NCBI RefSeq assembly: GCF_001902635.1
Contig: NZ_MJAO01000002.1
Location: forward strand, 124,001 to 188,000
Source: Serratia marcescens
Lineage (GTDB): Bacteria; Pseudomonadota; Gammaproteobacteria; Enterobacterales; Enterobacteriaceae
DNA: 64,000 nucleotides
Direction of reading: 5' to 3'
The position numbers and the translations under genes were made by a program. Shown here piece by piece: positions 51,448-59,327 of this stretch. Under the pieces are notes generated by a model. The model did no database searches and was not told the origin of the DNA. It worked only from the letters and a program-made list of their open reading frames with translations. Position 1 is the stretch's first letter. Every line of letters starts with the position of its first letter.

Positions 51448-53048
51448 GAGTTCAACCCCGCCGTATTTTTGGCTGGCCGTTGTTGACGCAGCAGGTCGCG
51501 CAGCGTCAGACGATCTATCTTGCCGATGCCCTTCATGGGAATGGCGTCGATGACGATCAATTTTTCCGGCGCCTTGAACGCCGCCAACCCTTCTTTCTCA
51601 AAGAAACGGCGCAATGCGCTGAGAGTCAGGGTGTCATCTGCGGTGGTGACAAACAGGCACGGCACTTCACCGTACAGATCGTCCTCCATGCCGACGCAGG
51701 CGGCGCGCACCACGGCGGGATGCTGTTCAGCCAACTCCTCTATCTCGTTCGGGCTGAACTTTTCCCCTCCGCGGTTGATAGAATCGTTGACGCGTCCATC
51801 GATGAAAATATTGCCAGCGGCGTCGACGTGCGCCAGATCGCCGGTACGGTAAAAGCCGTCCGCCGTAAAGGCAGTGAGATTAGCCTTGGGGTTTTGGTAG
51901 TACTCGGTGAGCGTATAAGGGCCGCGGGTGATCAGTTCACCTGACTTGCCGACGGGCAACGGGCGATCGTTTTCATCGACGATCAGCACTTCATCATGCG
52001 GACTCAGCGGCCGCCCCTGTGAGCTGAAGCGCAGCGCGTCATCGTCGTCGACCGCGTTAAAACACAGCAGCCCTTCGCTCATGCCATAACATTGCTGCAG
52101 GGTGATGCCGAGGTCGCGGGATGAGGAGGCCGCCAGCTCAGGCGTCACCCTGGCGCCCCCCACCTGGACATGCCATAACGACGTCAGGTTGCGCGGCGTT
52201 TGGCGCTGAAGTTCGCTCCATTGTGACAGCAACGCGGGCACCAGCGTGGTGTGCGTCACGCCGCACCGTTCGATCACGTCCAACGCCGTTTCCGCCGATG
52301 GCGCATCGGCGAGCGCCACGGCGCCGCCGCGAGAAAGCGTGCCGAGTATGCCGGGGCAATTGATGACGAATCCGTGTGAAACCGGCATAGCGGCGAAATA
52401 GACCGAATGACTCGCCAAAACGAACACGTCACAGCCGCATTCGATCATATAGCTGTAGCCGCCATTTTTACGGGCGATCGCTTTAGGCAAACCGGTGGTG
52501 CCGCTCGAGAGCAGCATGACGGCGGTATCTGACGGCGTCATGGTGACGGCGCAGAGTTCCGGCGCGGGCGTCAATGGTGCACAGAAATGTTGCAGGTTTA
52601 AATAGCGCGTATCGTGCCCGGCGTCATCGTAGTCTTCGACCAGTATCACGTCGATGTTGAGACCTTCCGCCAACAGCGTCTGCAAGGCGGCCAACGGATT
52701 ATAGCGACGGGAGCCGCGCTGCAGAGCAAACACTTTCGGCGCTGTCAGATGCAGAATGTGCCGCAGCTCTTTCTCCCGGTAAGAGGGCAAGATCGGCACC
52801 GGTATCGCGCCGAGCATCAGCGACGACAGCATCACGATGACCGCTTCGCGGGTATTACGCAATTGATATGCGATCCGGTCGCCCTTCTCCACACCCAGTT
52901 GACGCAACCTGTGGGCTGTCGAAGCGACCGCGCCGTTCAGCCAGTCGTAGCTGTAAACCTCCTCGTTTTCAAAAAGCGCCGGGCGTTGTCCATACTGCTG
53001 AAGGGCCCGCAATAAACGTTGATTGATTGAATCCTCAACACTGACCAT
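51444..53048 (-). CDS. EntE-like aryl/heteroaryl acid adenylating enzyme
   Basis: The 534-aa ANL-superfamily ligase has the P-loop SSGTTGLPKA, PVSHGF, YGMSEGLLC, YRTGDLAHVD, NRGGEKFSPNEIEE and the C-terminal catalytic Lys in GIGKIDR. The overall pattern is closest to 2,3-dihydroxybenzoate/salicylate-AMP ligases (EntE, DhbE, YbtE). It should activate a carboxylic acid as AMP ester and load it on a carrier protein, probably that encoded at 53574-53350. The acid is unknown; there is no isochorismate pathway gene nearby. Transcription probably starts at the operator-overlapped promoter at 53243-53215. GGAG precedes the ATG. Confidence 0.93.
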   Translation of the reverse strand: MVSVEDSINQRLLRALQQYGQRPALFENEEVYSYDWLNGAVASTAHRLRQLGVEKGDRIAYQLRNTREAVIVMLSSLMLGAIPVPILPSYREKELRHILHLTAPKVFALQRGSRRYNPLAALQTLLAEGLNIDVILVEDYDDAGHDTRYLNLQHFCAPLTPAPELCAVTMTPSDTAVMLLSSGTTGLPKAIARKNGGYSYMIECGCDVFVLASHSVYFAAMPVSHGFVINCPGILGTLSRGGAVALADAPSAETALDVIERCGVTHTTLVPALLSQWSELQRQTPRNLTSLWHVQVGGARVTPELAASSSRDLGITLQQCYGMSEGLLCFNAVDDDDALRFSSQGRPLSPHDEVLIVDENDRPLPVGKSGELITRGPYTLTEYYQNPKANLTAFTADGFYRTGDLAHVDAAGNIFIDGRVNDSINRGGEKFSPNEIEELAEQHPAVVRAACVGMEDDLYGEVPCLFVTTADDTLTLSALRRFFEKEGLAAFKAPEKLIVIDAIPMKGIGKIDRLTLRDLLRQQRPAKNTAGLNS

Positions 53049-53214
53049 AGCGACTCCATAATGAGTTAACTCACTGTTTGACTGCTTTATTTCTCAATCA
53101 CAATTCGTTAAACAAACAGCTTTCGGCGCCTCTGTCAGGCGGCACCATCATTTCTGTACTGGCTCACAATGAAAAGCAAAACGGACTCAAAAACACTTCA
53201 TTTTCTTGGCCGAC

Positions 53215-53243
53215 ATCAAACACCACGACCGACCGTCAGTCAA
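53215..53243 (-). promoter_or_regulatory. Promoter of the ligase operon overlapped by a TetR-type operator
   Basis: On the - strand, TTGACT and TTTGAT are separated by exactly 17 bp, and the spacer carries the repeat TGACTGACGGTCGGTC (53227-53243 in total). The same repeat family occurs at 53616-53634 and 57700-57717. The rest of 53049-53349 has no gene; part of it is T-rich. Confidence 0.6.
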
Positions 53244-53349
53244 TTGTCTTGAAGTTAATTATTTATGTTTCTTATGTTTCATGCCCGGAATGATGTTTTA
53301 AATCTTTTTATAAACAGCACGTTATGAAAAACATTTTTTTCACGCTTGC

Positions 53350-53574
53350 TTATGACATTTCGGAAATAAGCTGCTCTAATGAATAATCGCGTCCTCCCCA
53401 AAGTGATGGCGCAGTGCCGCAGCGCGCTTTCAGCAGGGCCTGCAACGCCACGGTTTCCGCCGAACTGAGCGCTAAGTCTTGCCGTAACTGCCAGCTGCCA
53501 TCCGCCTCTTGCAGCACGTCTTCAGGCACCCCGACCTCTGCCAACAGCGCCAACAAATCATCCAGAGTCTTCAT
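53350..53574 (-). CDS. Small free-standing acyl/aryl carrier protein
   Basis: This 74-aa protein starts at ATG 53574 (a frame extension to TTG 53586 is possible). The centre reads LRQDLALSSAETVAL, matching the phosphopantetheine motif DLGLSSxET of short stand-alone carrier proteins, followed by a short helix and a WGGRDYSLEQL tail typical of that group. It is the obvious acceptor for the EntE-like ligase 300 nt downstream. It is divergent from the TonB receptor gene, so its promoter lies in the 53575-53711 region with the Fur-like and TetR-type sites. It could easily be missed because of its size. Confidence 0.75.
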   Translation of the reverse strand: MKTLDDLLALLAEVGVPEDVLQEADGSWQLRQDLALSSAETVALQALLKARCGTAPSLWGGRDYSLEQLISEMS

Positions 53575-53600
53575 AATGTTATCCAACCGTTAAATGGTAT

Positions 53601-53615
53601 TGATAATTATTCATA
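53601..53615. promoter_or_regulatory. Fur-box-like site between carrier protein and TonB receptor genes
   Basis: TGATAATTATTCATA matches the left arm TGATAAT of the 7-1-7 Fur consensus exactly and 4 of 7 bases of the right arm. It directly abuts the operator at 53616, consistent with iron-repressed divergent transcription. Confidence 0.5.
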
Positions 53616-53644
53616 TTGACCGTCAGTCGGTCAATGAGTATTTT
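53616..53644 (+). promoter_or_regulatory. Promoter of the TonB receptor gene with TetR-type operator
   Basis: TTGACCGTCAGTCGGTCAA (53616-53634) is a 7-bp inverted repeat around a 5-bp centre; its first six bases form a -35 box, followed after 17 bp by TATTTT (53639). This places the transcript start near 53650 and argues against translation starts at 53616 or 53634. Confidence 0.6.
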
Positions 53645-53711
53645 AACGCTTGTCCGAGATGACCAGGCACCTGCCATCGCTGCGGGGCTGTTACTTGAAA
53701 AGGGATTATTT

Positions 53712-55853
53712 TTGAACAAATTCAACGGACTTCACCTAAGACGCGCTTATCTTTGTCCGCTGCTGTTGGGCATGGCGGCCTGCTTTACGCAGGCCGCCGA
53801 CGAAGAGTCGATATGGGTGGTGGCCGACAGTTCATCCACAAACAACGCTCTACGTGGCTACGCGGCCCAACAAGCGGAAGTGGCGACCAAGACCCGTTCG
53901 CCGCTGGTCGAAGTGCCGCAATTCGTCTCGGTGGTCAACCGCCAGCAAATGGACGTGCAATCAGCCGACACCGTCAGCCAGGCGCTGCGTTACAGCGCCG
54001 GCGTCGCCGTGGAGCGCTTCGGCGCATTTTCCAGCGGCGTAGACTTCGCCAGAATTCGCGGTTTTGACGCCGACTACTATTTGGATGGCTTACGCGTCAT
54101 CGGCAATACCGGCATTTGGGGGCCACAGATTGAAGCCTGGGGATTGCAAAGCGTCGAAGTCCTGCATGGCCCCTCCTCCTCGTTATACGGCCAAGGCGGC
54201 GCCGGCGGCGTGATCAATATGGTTTCCCGACGCCCCTCCGCTACCGAGTCGAATCAACTCAAGCTGGATGTTGGCAATTACCGCACGCGTTCCCTCAGCC
54301 TCGATGCCACCGGCGCGCTAACTGACGATGAACAGTGGCTGTACCGCGTCGATGGCCTGGCGGCGACCCGCGGCTCGCAAATCGAAGACACCAAGCAGAA
54401 GCGCCTCTATCTGGCGCCCGCAATAACCTGGCAGCCGAACGAACGCACGCGCTGGACCGTGCTGACCCACTATTTGCGTGAACCCCAATCGGGCTATTAC
54501 AACACGTTGCCCGCCCAGGTATTGGGCCTACTGCCCAATCCGCGCGGCAAGATCGACACCGACAGAAATTACAGCGATCCGGCGCACGAGCGTTCGAGCC
54601 GCACGCAGTATGACGTAACCTCGCTGTTTGAGTTCGAGTTAAACGATCGCTGGCGCTTTAAGCAGAATCTGCGCTATTCCCACGTAGACTCTGCGGTGCG
54701 ACGCGATTTTACGCGTGCTGTCACCCCGGACAATCGCCTTTTGACGGCGGTCTATCAAGACTCCCCCAGCCAGGCGGATAGCGTCGTAATGGATAACCAG
54801 GCCGCAGCGACATTCGTCACCGGCCCCATCGGCCATCGGTGGCTGAGCGGAATCGACTATCAGACCGGTAAACTTGATAAAAACTGGTGGGGTTCGCAAA
54901 CCGTGACGTTCGATCCCTGGTCCAGCCAATACCGGCCCTCATTCGATCCCGTGCCGGTTTCACGCACGTCGACAACGCAACGTTTTCACCGTGTAGGCGT
55001 ATACGGACAGGATGAAGCACGTTGGCGGGGATGGCATTTGCTGTTGGGCGGCCGCCATGACTGGTCGCGAATGCGCACCAGTGACAATCTGGCCCATACC
55101 CAAACGCAAACCAATGACGCCGCCTGGAGCTATCGCGCCGGGTTGAGTTACCCGTTCGACAGCGGTTTGGCACCTTGGACCAGCGTCTCTACCGCCTTCG
55201 ATCCGCTGACCGGCACCGACGCTCGGGGCGCACCGTTCAAGCCCACCCATTCCACGCAGTATGAAATGGGCCTGAAACTTCAGCCACCCGGCAGTGCAAC
55301 AATGACCAGCCTGGCGGTCTACCAACTGACGCAACGCGATGTGAACACCGTCGATCCCCTCAATCCCAGTTATTACACGCAAACTGGCGAGGTGCGTTCC
55401 CGGGGCGTGGAGCTGGAATCGCGGGCGGCGCTGACCGAAAACCTCAACCTGATGCTGTCCTATGCCTGGGTCAACAACGTCGTGACTCAGGCCAACGATA
55501 ATACCCAAGGGCGGCACCCCGTCGGCGTTCCGGCGCAAACCGGCTCAATGTGGCTGGACTATCGCTTTACTCAAGGTTTTTTGCAGGGGCTGCTGATCGG
55601 CGGCGGTGCCCGCTACCTGGGATCGAGTTGGGGAGATGGCGCCAACACCTTCAAAGTGCCCGCCGTTTGGCTCGGTGATATGTCCGTTCGTTATACGCCG
55701 GGCGCCTGGGATGCTCGCTTGTATAATCTGGAGCTGGGGTTGACCGTCAACAATCTGACCAACAAATCTTATGTCGCCAGTTGTACCAGCGCGCCTTACT
55801 GCAGCATCGGGGTCGAACGCAGCGTCATCGGTTCGATAAGTTGGTATTTCTGA
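53712..55853 (+). CDS. TonB-dependent siderophore receptor
   Basis: The 713-aa outer-membrane protein has a signal peptide (MNKFNGLHLRRAYLCPLLLGM...QAA), a TonB-box-like segment ESIWVVA, a plug domain (VPQFVSVV, ALRYSAGV, GPSSSLYGQGGAGGVINMVSRRP) and a 22-strand barrel ending in the terminal Phe (ISWYF). It resembles FhuA/FoxA-class siderophore receptors, importing a ferric or other metal chelate. TTG 53712 is preferred because AAAGGGA precedes it and the signal peptide then starts cleanly; upstream in-frame starts lie in the promoter. The stop overlaps the next gene's start (TGATG). The ligand is presumably the product of the adjacent - strand operon. Confidence 0.92.
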   Translation: MNKFNGLHLRRAYLCPLLLGMAACFTQAADEESIWVVADSSSTNNALRGYAAQQAEVATKTRSPLVEVPQFVSVVNRQQMDVQSADTVSQALRYSAGVAVERFGAFSSGVDFARIRGFDADYYLDGLRVIGNTGIWGPQIEAWGLQSVEVLHGPSSSLYGQGGAGGVINMVSRRPSATESNQLKLDVGNYRTRSLSLDATGALTDDEQWLYRVDGLAATRGSQIEDTKQKRLYLAPAITWQPNERTRWTVLTHYLREPQSGYYNTLPAQVLGLLPNPRGKIDTDRNYSDPAHERSSRTQYDVTSLFEFELNDRWRFKQNLRYSHVDSAVRRDFTRAVTPDNRLLTAVYQDSPSQADSVVMDNQAAATFVTGPIGHRWLSGIDYQTGKLDKNWWGSQTVTFDPWSSQYRPSFDPVPVSRTSTTQRFHRVGVYGQDEARWRGWHLLLGGRHDWSRMRTSDNLAHTQTQTNDAAWSYRAGLSYPFDSGLAPWTSVSTAFDPLTGTDARGAPFKPTHSTQYEMGLKLQPPGSATMTSLAVYQLTQRDVNTVDPLNPSYYTQTGEVRSRGVELESRAALTENLNLMLSYAWVNNVVTQANDNTQGRHPVGVPAQTGSMWLDYRFTQGFLQGLLIGGGARYLGSSWGDGANTFKVPAVWLGDMSVRYTPGAWDARLYNLELGLTVNNLTNKSYVASCTSAPYCSIGVERSVIGSISWYF

Positions 55854-56992
55854 TGCGCAGACGGCGTTTTCTTCAGGCGGCCACCTTACTGGCGCTTTCT
55901 GCGCCCTTGCGATCTCTGCGCGCTCAGGCCGATACGCAGAGCGTTACCGATATCGTCGGGCGCACGGTGATCTTGCGCTATCCGCTGCGGCGTATTTTCC
56001 TGGCGGAAGGCAATCTGTTTTATACCGTCGCGGCGCTCAATCCGCGTTCACCGATGGAAAAACTGGTGGGTTGGCGAGACAACTTCCGCACCGCCGATCT
56101 GGACAGCTATCAGCTGTACCTGCGTCATTTTCCCGAGCTGGCGCAGCTGCCGACTTTTGCCGGGGTGCAGCAGATACAATTCGATCTGGAAAGGCTGATC
56201 GCCTTGCGGCCCGAAGCCATGCTGCTCAATGCCAATACTCGCTCGGCGTTGGAAGCGAGCGGCCTGATGGCGAAACTCACGGCGGCGAACATCCCCGTGG
56301 TTTTTGTCGATATGAGCATCGGCCTGATGAACAATAGCGCCAGAAGCATCGCCATCATGGGACAATTGTTTGATAATCCACAAAGTGCAGACAGTCTGAT
56401 TCGCTTTCGCCAGCGACATCTGGATAAGATCCTCGCCACGTTGGCGAAACGGACCCCGCCGCGCCCACGGGTCATGATGGAGCGCGCCGCCGGGTTGTAC
56501 GACGATTGCTGCCTGTCTTGGGGAAATGGCAACTACGGTGAGATGGTGGATATCGCAGGCGGGTTCAATTTGGCTCAGACGCATATCCGCGGCGTCTATG
56601 GCTCGCTGAGTCAGGAAACGGTGATCGCTTCCCGACCCGATAAAATTGTCGTGACCGGCAGCAACTGGCGTAATTACTCGCCTCATGGCGACTGGGTCAA
56701 CCTCGGCCCGGGCGCAGACTTAGCTCTGGCAAAAACGCGGCTGGAAAAATTGATGCGCCGCCCGGCTTACCGCACTCTGGCCGCGGCAAAAAGCGGAAAA
56801 GCGTATGCCATCTGGCACCCGTTTTACGATCATCCTTTTAATTTTGTCGCCATCGAGCGGCTGGCCACCTGGTTCCATCCGGCGCTGTTCGCCGACGTTG
56901 ATCCCGAGGCGACGTTTGCGGAGCTCTTCGCCCGCTTTCTTTCCATTCCGTATCAACCCGGTTATTGGCTATCGCTGGAGGCGGGGGCATGA
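55853..56992 (+). CDS. Tat-exported periplasmic metal-chelate binding protein (ABC importer)
   Basis: The 379-aa protein has a twin-arginine signal peptide (MRRRRFLQAATLLALSA) and a type III periplasmic binding fold as in FhuD/BtuF/FepB: VTDIVGRTV, RRIFLAEG, LIALRPEAMLLN, ASRPDKIVVTG. It receives the chelate after the TonB receptor. Start ATG 55853 overlaps the receptor stop by one base, so the two are translationally coupled. No inner-membrane permease or ATPase gene is in the window, so import would need a transporter encoded elsewhere. Confidence 0.88.
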   Translation: MRRRRFLQAATLLALSAPLRSLRAQADTQSVTDIVGRTVILRYPLRRIFLAEGNLFYTVAALNPRSPMEKLVGWRDNFRTADLDSYQLYLRHFPELAQLPTFAGVQQIQFDLERLIALRPEAMLLNANTRSALEASGLMAKLTAANIPVVFVDMSIGLMNNSARSIAIMGQLFDNPQSADSLIRFRQRHLDKILATLAKRTPPRPRVMMERAAGLYDDCCLSWGNGNYGEMVDIAGGFNLAQTHIRGVYGSLSQETVIASRPDKIVVTGSNWRNYSPHGDWVNLGPGADLALAKTRLEKLMRRPAYRTLAAAKSGKAYAIWHPFYDHPFNFVAIERLATWFHPALFADVDPEATFAELFARFLSIPYQPGYWLSLEAGA

Positions 56993-56996
56993 ACGA

Positions 56997-57605
56997 TCAG
57001 CGACACCCCAGCAAACGCATGAATTCCTGCGCCAGCGCCGCCCCCAGCCTTTGACGGTCGGCGTTGGGATTGACCATGACGTCATCCACGGCGCCGTGCA
57101 TGCCGTGATACATCAGGATGGCGGTCAGATGCGGGTTATCCAGCCGCCAGGCCCCCGCCGCCGCGCCGTCGTTTAAAATCGTCAGGATCTGTTCCAGCAC
57201 GGCATCACGATCCTGATTGCCTCGGGTATGATAATGATGATCGTGATACAACGCGTCGTGCAGTTCCATGCCTTCGAAATAGGTCGCCACGCCGGCGTCA
57301 CACCAGGCTCTCAGACGCGCCAACCAGTCATCCGGCGCACACTCATCGATAGCCAGCTGAATTTTCTCGATGAAGTGATTGGTGAAACGTATACGTAATG
57401 CAGACAACATTTCGTTCTTGGACGGGAAATAGTGGTAGAACGTCCCTTTGGCAACGTTGGCGTCGCGGACGATATCGCTGATGGTGGTCGCTTCAAAACC
57501 CTTTTCGATAAACAACTTCTGCGCCGCATCCATCAGTTCGTCCAGGCGCACTTCCGCCGGTTTGGTACGAGGCTGTGTTTCTTTCATCTTTTCTTTTGTC
57601 TTCAT
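56997..57605 (-). CDS. TetR-family repressor, probable regulator of the metallophore-type cluster
   Basis: The 202-aa protein has an N-terminal TetR HTH (LMDAAQKLFIEKGFEATTISDIVRDANVAKGTFYHYFPSKNEML, spelled here in motif terms: GFEATTISDIV and GTFYHYF) and an all-helical ligand domain. ATG 57605 is chosen; ATG 57587 and the weaker TTG 57686 are in frame. It lies convergent with the binding-protein gene and divergent from the exporter gene, with a candidate operator at 57700. Related sites occur before the ligase operon and the receptor gene, suggesting that it controls all three units. The effector may be the cluster product. Confidence 0.9.
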   Translation of the reverse strand: MKTKEKMKETQPRTKPAEVRLDELMDAAQKLFIEKGFEATTISDIVRDANVAKGTFYHYFPSKNEMLSALRIRFTNHFIEKIQLAIDECAPDDWLARLRAWCDAGVATYFEGMELHDALYHDHHYHTRGNQDRDAVLEQILTILNDGAAAGAWRLDNPHLTAILMYHGMHGAVDDVMVNPNADRQRLGAALAQEFMRLLGCR

Positions 57606-57699
57606 ATCAACGTCCACTGGGAGCCCAGCGGCCATCGTAACCAATGTTGTTGCCATTGACCAGCCGGCCTGGCGCAGTGAAATCAATATTCACACTCCA

Positions 57700-57717
57700 T
57701 TGACCGACGGTCAGTCA
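57700..57717. promoter_or_regulatory. TetR-type operator between repressor and exporter genes
   Basis: TTGACCGACGGTCAGTCA contains the perfect 13-bp palindrome TGACCGACGGTCA around a single central base. It shares its sequence with the sites at 53227 and 53616, and its start coincides with a possible -35 box (TTGACC) for the exporter gene. Confidence 0.68.
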
Positions 57718-57728
57718 TAATATAAGGT

Positions 57729-57747
57729 GAGAATAGTTTTCACTATC
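57729..57747. promoter_or_regulatory. Fur-box-like site before the exporter gene
   Basis: GAGAATAGTTTTCACTATC matches the 19-bp Fur consensus at 13 positions and lies 28 nt upstream of the exporter ATG, next to the TetR-type operator. Confidence 0.45.
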
Positions 57748-57774
57748 ACTACCCTCTGAATAAGGAGCCCCTTT

Positions 57775-59325
57775 ATGTCCGGTATGCGCAGGATTTCGCT
57801 CGTTGCCGCCATCTGTCTGGGTACATTTATGGCGTCGCTCGATATCAGCATTGTCAATGTGGCACTGCCCACCATGCTGGAATCACTGCAAACCGACATG
57901 TCGGGCCTGCAGTGGGTTGTTGACGCCTACGCCCTTTGCCTCTCTGCGTTGATTCTTTCTTCCGGCCCGCTGGGTGACCGATTTGGCCGCAAGCGCATTT
58001 GGCTCTGCGGCGTGGCGTTATTTACCCTCGGTTCGATCGTGTGCGCATTCGCCACCAGTCTCGGCATGCTGTTGACGGGCCGAGTGATCCAGGGCATCGC
58101 CGGCGCCGCCGTGATCCCCGGCGCGCTGTCTCTCTTGACCCATGCTTTTCCGGAAGAGCAATTGCGCACCCGGGCGATCGGTATCTGGTCCTCGGTCAAT
58201 GCCCTCTCTTTGGTGATTGGGCCGGTTCTGGGGGGGCTGCTGGTGCACACCACCGGTTGGCCGGGCATCTTTTGGATCAATATTCCGGTTGGGATCATCG
58301 CACTGGTGTTGGGGGGCTGGGGGCTGCGGGAAAGCTCGCATCCGGAGCAGGCCGCGCTCGATCCGCTTGGCCAGGGGTTGAGCATCTTGTGGCTCGGCGC
58401 GCTGACCTATGGGTTGATTGCCGCCGGCGAATTCGGCTGGCACAGCGCACAGTCACGCTTTCCGCTGTACGCCGCCCTGGTGCTGTTTGCGCTGTTTCTC
58501 TGGGTGGAAACGCAGGTCAAACGCCCTTTGCTGCAGTTAAGTCTGTTTCGTCACGCCGACTTTACCGGCTATAACCTCGCCTCTTTCGTGCTCGGCTTCT
58601 CCGCTTACAGCAGCGTCTTCTTCGTGTCGCTGTTTCTGCAACAGGCGCAAGGCTGGAGCCCCGCCGACACCGGCTGGCGCATGGCGCCCGAATTCCTCGC
58701 CATGGCGCTGGCCGCTTCCGGTTTCGGCCGCCTGTCCGCCAAGCTGAGCGTGAACTCTCTGATGATCGCCGGCTACGGCTCGATGGGCATTGCCCTGCTG
58801 TTGCTGACGCAGCTGCATGCCGATTCGCCTTACGCCCTGGTGGCGCTGTATTTGGCCTTGCTCGGTTTCGGCATGGGCTTGTCGATGCCGGCGACCAGCG
58901 CATTGGTGATGCGCACCGTCGAGCCGCAACGCTCTGGAATGGCGTCAGCCACGATGAACGCGCTGCGACAAACCGGCATGACGCTGGGCATCGCCTTGCT
59001 GGGCACGCTGATGAGCATGAAAGCGGTCACGACCTTGACCGCGGCTTTGCAAACGCAAGGGGTGGAACAGGCAGCCGCAATCGCCCGGGCCGCAGTGATC
59101 GAACAACAGCAGACGGCCGCCGACGCGTTGAGCGCGAGCCGCCTGCAAGATCTGACGCATAGCGCCTTCGCCGGCGGTTTCGGGATCGCCATGCTTTGGG
59201 CCGGGTTGCTCAGTATTGCGATGACCGTCTGGCTGCTGATCATGCTTCACCCGCGTTTTCGTCTGCATACACAGGCCGAGAACGCCGCACTGAGCAAGTC
59301 ACCTGAACGACTGAACGAGGAATAA
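57775..59325 (+). CDS. MFS multidrug/metallophore exporter, DHA2 (EmrB/QacA) type
   Basis: The 516-aa inner-membrane protein has about 14 hydrophobic segments. It carries the family signatures LDISIVNVALPTM in the first helix, GPLGDRFGRKR (motif A) and GPVLGGLL (motif C of antiporters). By context it exports the product of the - strand operon or another toxic ligand sensed by TetR. AAGGAG precedes the ATG. The following PrpD-like gene starts 3 nt after its stop, so the two form an operon. Confidence 0.92.
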   Translation: MSGMRRISLVAAICLGTFMASLDISIVNVALPTMLESLQTDMSGLQWVVDAYALCLSALILSSGPLGDRFGRKRIWLCGVALFTLGSIVCAFATSLGMLLTGRVIQGIAGAAVIPGALSLLTHAFPEEQLRTRAIGIWSSVNALSLVIGPVLGGLLVHTTGWPGIFWINIPVGIIALVLGGWGLRESSHPEQAALDPLGQGLSILWLGALTYGLIAAGEFGWHSAQSRFPLYAALVLFALFLWVETQVKRPLLQLSLFRHADFTGYNLASFVLGFSAYSSVFFVSLFLQQAQGWSPADTGWRMAPEFLAMALAASGFGRLSAKLSVNSLMIAGYGSMGIALLLLTQLHADSPYALVALYLALLGFGMGLSMPATSALVMRTVEPQRSGMASATMNALRQTGMTLGIALLGTLMSMKAVTTLTAALQTQGVEQAAAIARAAVIEQQQTAADALSASRLQDLTHSAFAGGFGIAMLWAGLLSIAMTVWLLIMLHPRFRLHTQAENAALSKSPERLNEE

Positions 59326-59327
59326 AC

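Noticed and set aside
53616-53711. Earlier translation starts (TTG 53616, ATG 53634) for the TonB receptor.
   Set aside because: They lie within the promoter/operator and would place an extra 26-32 residues before a normal signal peptide; TTG 53712 has a good Shine-Dalgarno.
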